A stretch of 20,460 nucleotides of DNA from a virus, in IMG/VR virus record IMGVR_UViG_3300023180_000512, positions 1 to 20,460 of that record; one strand, 5' to 3'. The notes beneath the pieces are model-generated. The model ran no database searches. It was not told the DNA's origin and was given only the letters and a program-made list of their open reading frames with translations. Shown here in pieces: positions 1 to 5,932 of this stretch; positions within the stretch are counted from its first letter, which is position 1; each line of letters starts with the position of its first letter. The translations under genes were made by a program, and so were the position numbers.

Positions 1-87
1 AGATTTCTTACGGCCGTAGCCCGGTTCACCCTTGCGGATACGGCGAGGCGAGTTCAACTCAACCTGCTTGCCACGGTACACAGCCAT
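1..87 (-). CDS. Small hypothetical phage protein, C-terminus cut by window edge
   Basis: The first 29 codons of a minus-strand gene that runs off the left edge. It starts MAVYRGKQVELNSPRR and continues with a basic stretch (RIRKGEPGYGRKKS). The opening Y-R-G-K-x-V-x-L-N-x-P resembles small basic proteins of unknown function common in environmental phages, possibly the DUF6321 type; that comparison is from memory. No Shine-Dalgarno sequence precedes the ATG. Instead a TACAAT hexamer ends six bases upstream, which would put the transcription start on the A of the ATG, so the message may be leaderless. The gene lies 12 bases after the stop of the 88-residue gene. Function unknown. Confidence 0.6.
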   Translation of the reverse strand, partial: MAVYRGKQVELNSPRRIRKGEPGYGRKKS

Positions 88-93
88 GCGCCT

Positions 94-109
94 ATTGTAC
101 TACAAGATG
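94..109 (-). promoter_or_regulatory. Putative promoter -10 element for a leaderless gene
   Basis: On the minus strand this reads CATCTTGTAGTACAAT. It matches the element at 5901-5916 (CATCTTGTGCTACAAT) at 14 of 16 bases. TACAAT (94-99) is a good -10 hexamer and ends six bases before the ATG at 87. No convincing -35 was seen. It overlaps the 3' end of the 88-residue gene, including its stop codon. Confidence 0.4.
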
Positions 110-366
110 CCTGTAACGACCTGTGACGGATGATCGGCCTTCTTCTCGATCTCGGCAGCACCGTCAATCTTTGCGGGCTGTAAACCGTCCTGTTTCAACC
201 GTTTGTATGCGTCCATGTCTTTCGACCAGCGACGCTCCGTCGCATCAATGTCGTTACTGGCGATCTTACGGGACGGCATCGAGGACGCGGAGAACGCGAC
301 CCCTGCGATCCTGCAACCGAAACAGCCGTCAACGTCAAGACCAGGGTGGGTTTCACGATGTTTCAT
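100..366 (-). CDS. Small CxxC protein of unknown function
   Basis: An 88-residue hydrophilic protein opening MKHRETHPGLDVDGCFGCRIAG. The early H3, H7, C15 and C18 could bind one zinc ion, as in similar small proteins found beside structural genes in many environmental and actinobacterial phages (family likeness from memory). The rest (W-S-K-D-M-D-A-Y-K-R-L then L-Q-P-A-K-I-D-G) looks helical and basic. The pattern of an N-terminal H..C-x2-C followed by A-Y-x-R-L-x-x-D-G-L-x-P is what I would expect of that family. It follows the fibre gene stop by ten bases, with no clear ribosome binding site. No enzymatic function can be assigned. Confidence 0.75.
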   Translation of the reverse strand: MKHRETHPGLDVDGCFGCRIAGVAFSASSMPSRKIASNDIDATERRWSKDMDAYKRLKQDGLQPAKIDGAAEIEKKADHPSQVVTGIL

Positions 367-376
367 GTGGAACAGT

Positions 377-1240
377 TTAGTTGACGTAGTCGCCGTAGCC
401 TGCTGCGATCAACGCTGCGCGTTCTGTCTCGTCAACATGATGGTCGTGACCGCCGAGGTAGATGATATCGATATCGGTATCGTCTGGTGGCTGGTTCTCG
501 GTGTAGGTGCCGTCAGTAAGTTTCCACACGTTACGTCCGCGTGGGCCGGGGGTGTAATGCCGGTACAGCTGCCAGATCAGCCGGTTGGCGGGGATCATGT
601 TGCCGTGGTAGTAGTCGCTGCCGGTGAAATCCACCTGGTTGTCGGTGGGTGTGCGGAACAGGTAGAGACGGACGTATTCGACGTTGCTGGTTCCTGTGCC
701 GGTGCCGGTGGCGAGGCGTCGGTAGAGGCGGCGTGATGTGGTCGCCGCTGTGCCGGTGCCAGATCCTGTGCCGGTGCGTGGATGAATGTGGAGGCCGGTT
801 GCTTGGTCGCCGGTAGTTGCTGATCCTGCACCTGTGCCGGTGCGTAAATGTTCGTGCAGGATCGCGTTGAGGCTGGTGCCTGTTCCTGTGCCTGTGGCGG
901 TGCGGAACCTGACGATGACTCGTACGTTTGTTGAGGTGCCTGTTCCGGTTCCTGTGGCGGTGCGGAGTTTGACAACTACTTCGGTGCCGGTTCCTGCACC
1001 TGTGCCTGTGCCTGTTGCTGTCGAGGTGACAGTTTTGGAACCGTTGTATCCGTTGACTGCGCTGGCGTAGGTGATTGCGGTGGACGAGTAGCCGCCTTGG
1101 ATGTCGGTGGTGCCGCCGTCGTATGCGAGTTGTTCCCGGTCGTATAGGTAGTCGGGGTTGTCGTAGTCGTCGGCGATGGTCGCACCGGCGTAGGTGATGT
1201 GTTCTTCGTAGTCGGTGGAGGATTCGTAGAGGCGTGCCAT
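377..1240 (-). CDS. Thr/Gly repeat tail fibre or minor tail protein
   Basis: A 287-residue protein, probably exposed on the virion. Residues 1-70 are a Tyr/Asp-rich head starting MARLYESSTDYEEHITYAG. Residues 75-196 are six modules of 19-22 residues. Each is a (T/A)TGTGTGTS-like strand followed by a short beta-like segment (EVVVKLR, NVRVIVRFR, AILHEHLR, GLHIHPR, RLYRRL, EYVRLYLFR). Residues 197-287 form a compact C-terminal domain ending G-G-H-D-H-H-V-D...A-A-L-I-A-A-G-Y-G, an ending I know from minor tail and receptor-binding proteins of actinobacteriophages. The start ATG overlaps the previous stop as TAATG, so translation is probably coupled. The repeats suggest a stacked, perhaps trimeric fibre shaft. 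Receptor unknown. Confidence 0.75.
   Translation of the reverse strand: MARLYESSTDYEEHITYAGATIADDYDNPDYLYDREQLAYDGGTTDIQGGYSSTAITYASAVNGYNGSKTVTSTATGTGTGAGTGTEVVVKLRTATGTGTGTSTNVRVIVRFRTATGTGTGTSLNAILHEHLRTGTGAGSATTGDQATGLHIHPRTGTGSGTGTAATTSRRLYRRLATGTGTGTSNVEYVRLYLFRTPTDNQVDFTGSDYYHGNMIPANRLIWQLYRHYTPGPRGRNVWKLTDGTYTENQPPDDTDIDIIYLGGHDHHVDETERAALIAAGYGDYVN
653..1018 (-). repeat. Six imperfect ~60-bp tandem modules encoding Thr/Gly strands
   Basis: Within the fibre gene, units correspond to protein residues 75-93, 94-113, 114-133, 134-155, 156-176 and 177-196. The plus strand shows recurring CCTGTGCCGGTG or GTTCCTGTGGCGGTGCGG blocks. The (TG)n part is conserved between units while the 7-10 residue insert differs in each, as expected of a repeat array that grows or shrinks by recombination and then diversifies. 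Confidence 0.75.
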
Positions 1241-1407
1241 TAGATGGCTCCCTCACCGTCCACGGTTTTCTCCATGCCGACTTGGCCGTCGATCCATGCT
1301 GACCATTCGTCGGTCGTCATCGGACGTACGTCGTCATCGACCTGCACCGACACGGTGCCGTCAGGGTACAGGGCTACTAGTTCGTCGCGTGTCCAATACT
1401 CAGCCAT
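1240..1407 (-). CDS. Small acidic protein in tail module
   Basis: A 55-residue acidic protein starting MAEYWTRDELVALYPDG. I chose the ATG at 1407 because it overlaps the preceding fibre stop as ATGGCTGA, the coupling style used throughout this block. Two in-frame upstream starts (1419 and 1437) would extend it by 4 or 10 residues into the fibre gene. It contains a conserved-looking T-T-D-E-W-S-A-W-I-D-G stretch. No domain is recognised. Its place between two fibre genes suggests a small tail or assembly component, but this is inference only. Confidence 0.7.
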   Translation of the reverse strand: MAEYWTRDELVALYPDGTVSVQVDDDVRPMTTDEWSAWIDGQVGMEKTVDGEGAI

Positions 1408-2059
1408 CGTTGTACCCATAAACTCTGATCTTCCCACCCGTCATAGTTCCCACGTTGGGCTGGATGGTGAACGATGTGTACGCCGTCGTATCGGCCTTGT
1501 AGCCACGGCTGTCACGAAATGGGTCACCAGATTTGTCTGTGCCAATACACGCAAAACTTGTCCGAAGTGCCTTGTTGGGCTGTAAAACTTCCATAACGCC
1601 GCCGCCGCCATAAGATCGCACCGTGCCTATCTTCGCAGACGAGTCATTACTCCCACCAGTACCGCCAATAGTTCCACCCGTCGTTATTTGCAGTTCGAAC
1701 CAATAGTAACCGGTTGTTGCAGACCCTAAAAGAAACTGCAACCCGGACGATGTGCTACCGCTGTCAATGTCGAACACGATGCGGTAGTTATCAAACGTCG
1801 ATGAGAACGCATCCGTGACGGTCACCGATGACACACCGCTACCAATCGTCTGCGCCTTCACCAACGTCAAACCCTGGTTGGCAACCTTGTAATCTAACGA
1901 CGACGTGACAGCGGAACCATCCACACCTACCTTCGCCTGAAGGGCTTCCACAGCATCATTCACATTCGCGTGCTGCGCGCTATGCGACGGCGACGACAAA
2001 CTGTCACCAGCAGCCGGATTCGTCAAACTATCCAGACTGGTAGGAAAATTCGTAGCCAT
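1400..2059 (-). CDS. Tail fibre paralogue with MATNFP anchor
   Basis: A 219-residue protein. Residues 1-46 are the shared anchor (MATNFPTSLDSLTNP...QHANVNDAVEALQAKVGV) found also in the proteins at 2298-3176 and 3339-3905. The remainder is Ser/Thr/Gly-rich and beta-type, as in receptor-binding tips, with aromatic patches (GYYWFELQ) and a C-terminus ending KIRVYGYNDG. Its ATG overlaps the previous stop as TGATG; a GTG one codon upstream is also possible. A G-rich Shine-Dalgarno (GGGGGGT) lies just before. The anchor family is known to me from tail fibre-like genes of actinobacterial and marine phages. The C-terminal domain is not recognised, and host-surface binding is inferred. Confidence 0.8.
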   Translation of the reverse strand: MATNFPTSLDSLTNPAAGDSLSSPSHSAQHANVNDAVEALQAKVGVDGSAVTSSLDYKVANQGLTLVKAQTIGSGVSSVTVTDAFSSTFDNYRIVFDIDSGSTSSGLQFLLGSATTGYYWFELQITTGGTIGGTGGSNDSSAKIGTVRSYGGGGVMEVLQPNKALRTSFACIGTDKSGDPFRDSRGYKADTTAYTSFTIQPNVGTMTGGKIRVYGYNDG

Positions 2060-2301
2060 CACACACCCCCCGGAGGCTCAGGAAAGTTTGCTTCAGGGCC
2101 GGGAGTCCATGTCGCAGGGAAATCACGGAGAGCCTGCCGATAGGTTGCCCACTCGTCACGCCTACCCGTCGGGTCGTCATGAGCCTGTGTCCAATCCGAC
2201 TGCGCCAACAAACGATCACGGTGCAGACGCATCTGTGAAATCCAATGCTCTACGGGCGCGCCATCAGCGGTGAGATACGGGGTGATGTTTAGTCTCATCA
2301 T
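2059..2301 (-). CDS. Phage tail assembly chaperone-like protein
   Basis: An 80-residue protein starting MMRLNITPYL. Its middle and end carry the pattern R-D-R-L-L-A-x-S-D-W-T-Q...E-W-A-T-Y-R-Q-A-L-R-D-F-P, followed by a Pro-rich tail (NFPEPPGGV). That pattern is typical of the phage tail assembly chaperone family (Pfam Phage_tail_APC), which accompanies tail fibre genes. I chose the start at 2301 because the ATG overlaps the upstream fibre stop as ATGA. The longer reading from 2349 would use codons inside the fibre gene. Lying between two fibre genes, it probably assists folding or attachment of one or both. Confidence 0.75.
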   Translation of the reverse strand: MMRLNITPYLTADGAPVEHWISQMRLHRDRLLAQSDWTQAHDDPTGRRDEWATYRQALRDFPATWTPGPEANFPEPPGGV

Positions 2302-3176
2302 GCTGCCTCGTAGTAATGGTTCCAGTAGAAAGCGTCGCCGGTCGCCCATGTGAAGGGAACATTGGAGGCAACATCAGCGTTGAACGCATATGTGCCACCC
2401 GCTGCATGAGTAACGAGCCTCATCGTGCTCCCACCCAGATTGATCGCGGTTCCCCAAGTGATGGTTGAGCCGTCGTAAAACGAACACGGAGAGTTGGTTG
2501 TGAGAATTCCTCCAGTTGCGGCGATTGGCAGCGACACATCTAGCGGCCCTGTCATAGAGAAACCACTATGTGTAATGACATAACCCCAATAATGCACGAA
2601 CTTTCCGACTCGGGCATATTTTGCGACGACAGTTGACGTTCCTTTGGTGAAACCTCCAAACGTGACCGACGAGGAATAGTCGGTGTATGTCCCGATTGCA
2701 GCACCGCCGATGCGTAGGTCGCCGGTGGCGTTGATGTCACCGTTGACATCCAACGTGTACGACGGCGTAGTGTCATTGATACCGACATTGCCAGACGAGT
2801 CAACCGTCACTCTAGTACTGCCACCAGCAATGATTCGCGCCTCGTTGCCAACAGCACCGATAGCCACATAACCCTCGCCTGTGGTTGCTGAGTCCTGAAT
2901 GTCAATGTATGAACCAGACACCGATGATTCAGCACGGATTGGTCGGTTATCCGAACCAGTTACATGCAGAGGGTGGGCAGGTGTCGCTGTGCCGATGCCG
3001 ACCCGCTCGTTCGCGTCGTCAATATGCAGAGGCGCACCATCTAACAGGGCCGTCTCAATCGCCTCCACAGCATCATTGATATCGGCGTGCTGCTGGTCAT
3101 GCGGAGGATTATCCAACGTGTCCCCCGACGTAGGATTCGTGAACGCATCCAACGAACCAGGAAAATTAGTAGCCAT
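2298..3176 (-). CDS. Tail fibre paralogue with GIGTxxP beta-repeats
   Basis: A 292-residue fibre. Residues 1-45 are the shared anchor (MATNFPGSLDAFTNP...QQHADINDAVEAIETALL). Next come repeats of the V-G-I-G-T-A-T-P-A-H-P-L-H-V and N-V-G-I-N-D-T-T-P-S-Y-T-L-D-V-N-G-D-I type, known from trimeric phage fibre shafts. Beyond residue ~165 lies a beta-rich tip domain ending FYWNHYYEAA. The same Y-E-A-A ending closes the protein at 3339-3905, so the two tips are probably related. The start overlaps the zinc-ribbon gene stop (TGATG). Likely a receptor-binding fibre; ligand unknown. Confidence 0.82.
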   Translation of the reverse strand: MATNFPGSLDAFTNPTSGDTLDNPPHDQQHADINDAVEAIETALLDGAPLHIDDANERVGIGTATPAHPLHVTGSDNRPIRAESSVSGSYIDIQDSATTGEGYVAIGAVGNEARIIAGGSTRVTVDSSGNVGINDTTPSYTLDVNGDINATGDLRIGGAAIGTYTDYSSSVTFGGFTKGTSTVVAKYARVGKFVHYWGYVITHSGFSMTGPLDVSLPIAATGGILTTNSPCSFYDGSTITWGTAINLGGSTMRLVTHAAGGTYAFNADVASNVPFTWATGDAFYWNHYYEAA

Positions 3177-3337
3177 CAGCTCACCCCCATGTCAGGCATC
3201 GGCGGGTCATCACGCAGATCGTACGGTTCCAGATGGACACCACAACCACCACACTCCACGAAATCGTGCGTGCCAAGCACGTTGTAGTCAATGCCACCGT
3301 TCGGGCAGTCGTCGTCTGTACAGGTCACGGTAACCAT
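3176..3337 (-). CDS. 53-residue zinc-ribbon protein
   Basis: A short gene of 54 codons starting MVTVTCTDDDCPNGGIDYNV and ending PPMPDMGVS. C6, C11, C29 and C32 make a Cx4C...CxxC zinc ribbon, with the second pair in V-E-C-G-G-C-G. Similar micro-proteins with a C-terminal E-P-Y-D-L-R-D-D-P-P stretch occur in other phages, as far as I recall. The ATG lies one base after the preceding fibre stop (TGACATG), and the stop overlaps the next fibre start (TGATG). So it is tightly packed and co-translated. Function unknown; it could be structural in the tail tip or a small nucleic-acid binder. Confidence 0.8.
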   Translation of the reverse strand: MVTVTCTDDDCPNGGIDYNVLGTHDFVECGGCGVHLEPYDLRDDPPMPDMGVS

Positions 3338-3338
3338 G

Positions 3339-3905
3339 TCATGCCGCCTCGTAGGTGAAGGTCATAACGACTTCATCATTAGTAGCGAATGTAAATGGGC
3401 TTGTCGCACCGACGGCATTGCTTGATGTGTAAGCCATAATTTTATCGGTCGCGCCGCCATAAAACGAGGCTTGGCCTATGTATACGGTGGCAGGACTTGC
3501 GTCGTACAAACGAGCGACTCCTTGGGACATGAAACCGTAAAGACCTGCCCGTGCTGTAATACCTGATGGCAGCGACCAATAATAGATGCCTGTTCCGTTG
3601 GTGGCGGTCGACCCGCGTATGAACAAAATTTGCACCCATACAAGTTTGTTCATTTTGATGTAGCGGCCACTAAGCGTTGAGTTTCCTAACGTCGGAGCGG
3701 TTCCACTACTTGTCCAAGTCGGCGTGTATGTCGTCGAGGTGTCACCGATAGTGCCCGCACCCACACCCAACTTCGCCTGCACCGCTTCCATCGCATCATT
3801 CAAATTCGCGTGCTGATCCGCATGAGGCACCGACACAGAATCCAACGCATCAGAAGCAGACGGATTCGTAAACGAATCCAACGAAGAAGGGAAATTAGTC
3901 GCCAT
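3339..3905 (-). CDS. Tail fibre paralogue with MATNFP anchor
   Basis: A 188-residue protein. Residues 1-48 are the shared anchor (MATNFPSSLDSFTNP...DQHANLNDAMEAVQAKLGV). A beta-rich region follows, containing T-Y-T-P-T-W-T and S-G-R-Y-I-K-M-N-K-L-V-W-V-Q, typical of phage fibre heads. The protein ends MTFTYEAA, like its neighbour at 2298-3176. The reading frame stays open upstream to 3989, but the anchor Met at 3905 is the right start: it overlaps the previous stop (TGATG) and matches its two paralogues. It probably binds the baseplate or tail hub through the anchor and a host surface through the tip. Confidence 0.82.
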   Translation of the reverse strand: MATNFPSSLDSFTNPSASDALDSVSVPHADQHANLNDAMEAVQAKLGVGAGTIGDTSTTYTPTWTSSGTAPTLGNSTLSGRYIKMNKLVWVQILFIRGSTATNGTGIYYWSLPSGITARAGLYGFMSQGVARLYDASPATVYIGQASFYGGATDKIMAYTSSNAVGATSPFTFATNDEVVMTFTYEAA

Positions 3906-4267
3906 CAGTCCAGAGTCAAAGTCAACGAAGTGATCTGGAACGTGTCCCCCGCAACCACCGCAGCCGACGACGCCAACGCCCCCGACCACAACGCATTACC
4001 AGAAGACAACGCATCCCACAACGACCAATGCGTATACGTCTCAGTCGCAGCAACACTCGTCCACTCAACAGTCCCAGACGACGCCATCGACCCGCCAGAC
4101 GCAGCAGAAAACGACACAGCCTTCCGCGCCGTCTCCGTCGCAGCGTTAGCCGTACCATCCTCACCAGGATCACCAGTATGCAACTGCAAATAAGTGCCAG
4201 CAGACGCATACGACGTGCCAGATGTGGCATCCAGCAACTTGTTTTCCAAATAGTTTGAAATGCTCAT
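3905..4267 (-). CDS. Small tail fibre family protein (Gp80-like)
   Basis: A 120-residue protein starting MSISNYLENKLLDATSGTS. It has the line Y-L-Q-L-H-T-G-D-P-G-E-D-G, then A-R-K-A-V-S-F-S-A-A-S-G-G, T-H-W-S-L-W-D-A and a C-terminal F-Q-I-T-S-L-T-L-T-L-D. This pattern is a widespread small phage protein annotated as tail fibre protein (Gp80-like). A GGAG lies eight to nine bases before the ATG at 4267; a TTG one codon upstream is possible. It is the first gene after the terminator and promoter at 4302-4359 and leads the tail operon. Its codons favour T and G endings (TTG, GGT, GCG, ACG) much more than the portal or capsid genes, hinting at a separate origin. Confidence 0.85.
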   Translation of the reverse strand: MSISNYLENKLLDATSGTSYASAGTYLQLHTGDPGEDGTANAATETARKAVSFSAASGGSMASSGTVEWTSVAATETYTHWSLWDALSSGNALWSGALASSAAVVAGDTFQITSLTLTLD

Positions 4268-4301
4268 CAAATCACTCCAGGTGGTCTAGACCGCACCCGT
4301 C

Positions 4302-4310
4302 ATTGTAGCA
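4302..4310 (-). promoter_or_regulatory. Extended -10 promoter for the tail operon
   Basis: Reads TGCTACAAT on the minus strand: an extended -10 (TGn) plus TACAAT. The ten bases GTGCTACAAT are identical to those at the 5901 element. No good -35 is at 17-19 bases; TTGTGG is at 15 and TTGCCG at 21. It lies just downstream of the capsid terminator and about 35 bases before the first tail gene, the right place to restart transcription. Confidence 0.5.
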
Positions 4311-4331
4311 CCAAACCGACCCCCACAACGG

Positions 4332-4359
4332 CAAAAGCCCCCCGCCGAAGCAGGGGGCT
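4332..4359 (-). terminator. Rho-independent terminator after major capsid gene
   Basis: On the minus strand, AGCCCCCTGC, a TTCG loop and GCGGGGGGCT form a ten-pair stem (one G-U pair) closed by a UUCG tetraloop. It is followed by TTTTGCC. It begins 20 bases after the capsid stop and separates the capsid unit from the tail genes. The U-tract is short, so some readthrough is likely. Confidence 0.85.
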
Positions 4360-4379
4360 GATGCCTGAGGGAACTCGGA

Positions 4380-5330
4380 TCAGGCGTTCGCACCGATCGA
4401 GGACGACGACTCAATCCGGCGAAGCGAAGCCTCGCGGAACCGGCCGTAGCCACCGAGCCAGTACCAACCGATCGGCTGGAAACGCTCCAACGTGTCAACG
4501 ACGGGGCCGCGCACGATCGAAGGGTTCGGGCCGTTGCCATCGGTGATCGAGTGGGCCTTGGCGAGAGCCTGACGGCCCATGACCAGGGTGCCGTATGCGT
4601 CCACGTTGGATGCACCGCCATCAACGAACAGCGGGGCGCGAGGCGTCTCAATGAAACGGATACCCTCAAACGCGCCGATCTCACCGTTGTAAATCATGTC
4701 GGTGTCAACGTACACATGCGGGTCGCGCCATGCGGCAGCACCAGTCTCCGAACGCAGGTCATAGGACACATCCGGGTGGATGTAACCCATGTACAAACCG
4801 TTGAACGTCGGGACGTTGTCGCCACGAAGTTGTGCGGTCACCTTACGGAGGTCGTCAGCTGCAATGATGTCTTCAGCGGCGATGGTCGCACGCGAAGTCG
4901 GGTCGGTTGCGCCGCCCGTCGCGTAGTTGACGTTGCTGCCTGCTTCAAGAACACTACGAACCACGCTGTCAATCGAGATACCAGCGTTGTAACCAACGAC
5001 GTTGGCGGCAACGGTATCGACATCGAGGAACGAGGTGCCACGCAGCTTGGCGGTGGTCAGCACCGCGTTGCCGTACTCAGCGAGGGTCACGCTGACCTGG
5101 CTGTCGCTCATGGCGACGGCGGTCACATCGCTCGTCTCGGTCAGAGCCGTAGTTGCGGCTGCGAGGTCGTTGAAAATGGTGAAAGTCACCGTGGAACCGG
5201 GCATCGACTGGTTGGTCGGCTGCACGTCGGCGACAGCGTCGAACAACAGCTCTGAACGCAGCGCGAAGAACGCGATACGATCAAATGCCGCCTGGTCGAC
5301 GGAGAGGGATGAAGCCTGAGTATAGGCCAT
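4380..5330 (-). CDS. Major capsid protein, N4-gp56 family
   Basis: A 316-residue shell protein of the HK97-like fold. The N-terminal M-A-Y-T-Q-A-S-S-L-S...F-D-R-I-A-F-F-A-L-R-S-E-L-L-F-D, the S-V-T-L-A-E-Y-G-N-A-V-L-T-T stretch, the Y-M-G-Y-I-H-P-D-V-S-Y-D-L-R motif and the C-terminal R-F-Q-P-I-G-W-Y-W-L-G-G-Y-G match the N4-gp56 capsid family as I know it. A strong Shine-Dalgarno (GGAAGGA) lies seven bases before the ATG. It follows the scaffold-like gene by 38 bases, with a hairpin between them, and is closed by a terminator, as expected for the most abundant virion protein. The family occurs in podoviruses and some siphoviruses. Confidence 0.92.
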   Translation of the reverse strand: MAYTQASSLSVDQAAFDRIAFFALRSELLFDAVADVQPTNQSMPGSTVTFTIFNDLAAATTALTETSDVTAVAMSDSQVSVTLAEYGNAVLTTAKLRGTSFLDVDTVAANVVGYNAGISIDSVVRSVLEAGSNVNYATGGATDPTSRATIAAEDIIAADDLRKVTAQLRGDNVPTFNGLYMGYIHPDVSYDLRSETGAAAWRDPHVYVDTDMIYNGEIGAFEGIRFIETPRAPLFVDGGASNVDAYGTLVMGRQALAKAHSITDGNGPNPSIVRGPVVDTLERFQPIGWYWLGGYGRFREASLRRIESSSSIGANA

Positions 5331-5351
5331 GATGGAGTCCTTCCGGGATGG

Positions 5352-5371
5352 TAGCCCCGGTTAGGGGGCTA
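5352..5371 (-). other. Hairpin between scaffold and capsid genes
   Basis: TAGCCCC (5365-5371, minus strand) pairs with GGGGCTA (5352-5358) around a six-base loop. The first TAG is the scaffold stop codon. No T-run follows, so it is unlikely to terminate. It sits 21 bases before the capsid start and could protect or mark the capsid message. Confidence 0.55.
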
Positions 5372-5800
5372 GAGTGCTTGGGCTTTTGCTTCGGCCAGCA
5401 ACTGGTCAACCTCTGCCGGTGTTTTGGCTTGGCTGATGCGCGTCACGAAATCGACTGGGGCTTCGCTTGACGAGTCTGCTGCCATCTGCGTGGAACGATC
5501 CCACGTTTGGGCTTCAGACTTGACCTGCTCGGCCTGTGCGTCTTTCACGATTTGCGCTTCGATCGCTGCTTCTCTGATCGCGTCTGCGGTGAGGTCGCCG
5601 TCGTAGCCCTTCATAAAGTACTTGGAGATCGGAAGGTTCGGATCTACTCCGGCCTTCACGAACGCCAGTTCGCGGGCTGCTGCGGATGCCTCGTCGGCTC
5701 GCGCTTTCAGTTCAGCGTTTTCGGCTTCTAGCTGCTTCATCCGGTCGCGTAGCGGATTGCGGCCTTCTTGCTCGTCATCGCGGTCGATGTCGCTGTCCAT
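5369..5800 (-). CDS. Capsid scaffolding-like protein
   Basis: A 143-residue, highly charged protein. I chose the ATG at 5800 (MDSDIDRDDEQEG) because AAGGAG sits eight bases before it; an upstream start at 5827 would add nine residues. Residues about 18-48 (RMKQLEAENAELKARADEA) form a clear coiled coil. A short G-V-D-P-N-L-P-I-S-K-Y-F segment follows, then a Gln/Glu/Ala-rich helical C-terminus (VDQLLAEAKAQAL). The coiled coil, acidic N-terminus, small size and place directly upstream of the capsid gene fit a scaffold that guides procapsid assembly. No protease domain is visible, so the scaffold would leave intact or be cut by something outside this gene. Confidence 0.8.
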   Translation of the reverse strand: MDSDIDRDDEQEGRNPLRDRMKQLEAENAELKARADEASAAARELAFVKAGVDPNLPISKYFMKGYDGDLTADAIREAAIEAQIVKDAQAEQVKSEAQTWDRSTQMAADSSSEAPVDFVTRISQAKTPAEVDQLLAEAKAQAL

Positions 5801-5900
5801 ATGTACACTCCTTCGCCCAACCGTCACCCGGAGGCAGATGACGGTGCTGCATATTTCTCCCGCTGTGCGGGGTTCCTGCCATATCTTGGCATCGTCAGAA

Positions 5901-5932
5901 ATTGTAGCACAAGATGTTGTGTGTTATTGCAA
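5901..5932 (-). promoter_or_regulatory. Promoter for scaffold and capsid genes
   Basis: Minus strand TTGCAA (5927-5932), a 20-base spacer, then TACAAT (5901-5906) preceded by TGC, an extended -10. It lies in the gap between the 277-residue virion gene and the scaffold gene and overlaps that gene's stop codon. It would give scaffold and capsid their own transcript of about 1.6 kb ending at the terminator at 4332. The element CATCTTGTGCTACAAT recurs at 94-109. Confidence 0.5.

Noticed and set aside
203-1070. Plus-strand ORFs of 177 and 94 residues rich in Val/Pro
   Set aside because: They are antisense to the Thr/Gly repeat fibre; the Val-Pro-Val pattern is just the reverse reading of its repeats. 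No ribosome site or family likeness.
4551-5255. Long plus-strand ORF opposite the capsid gene
   Set aside because: Antisense to a firmly identified capsid gene; composition matches a shadow of its codon bias.
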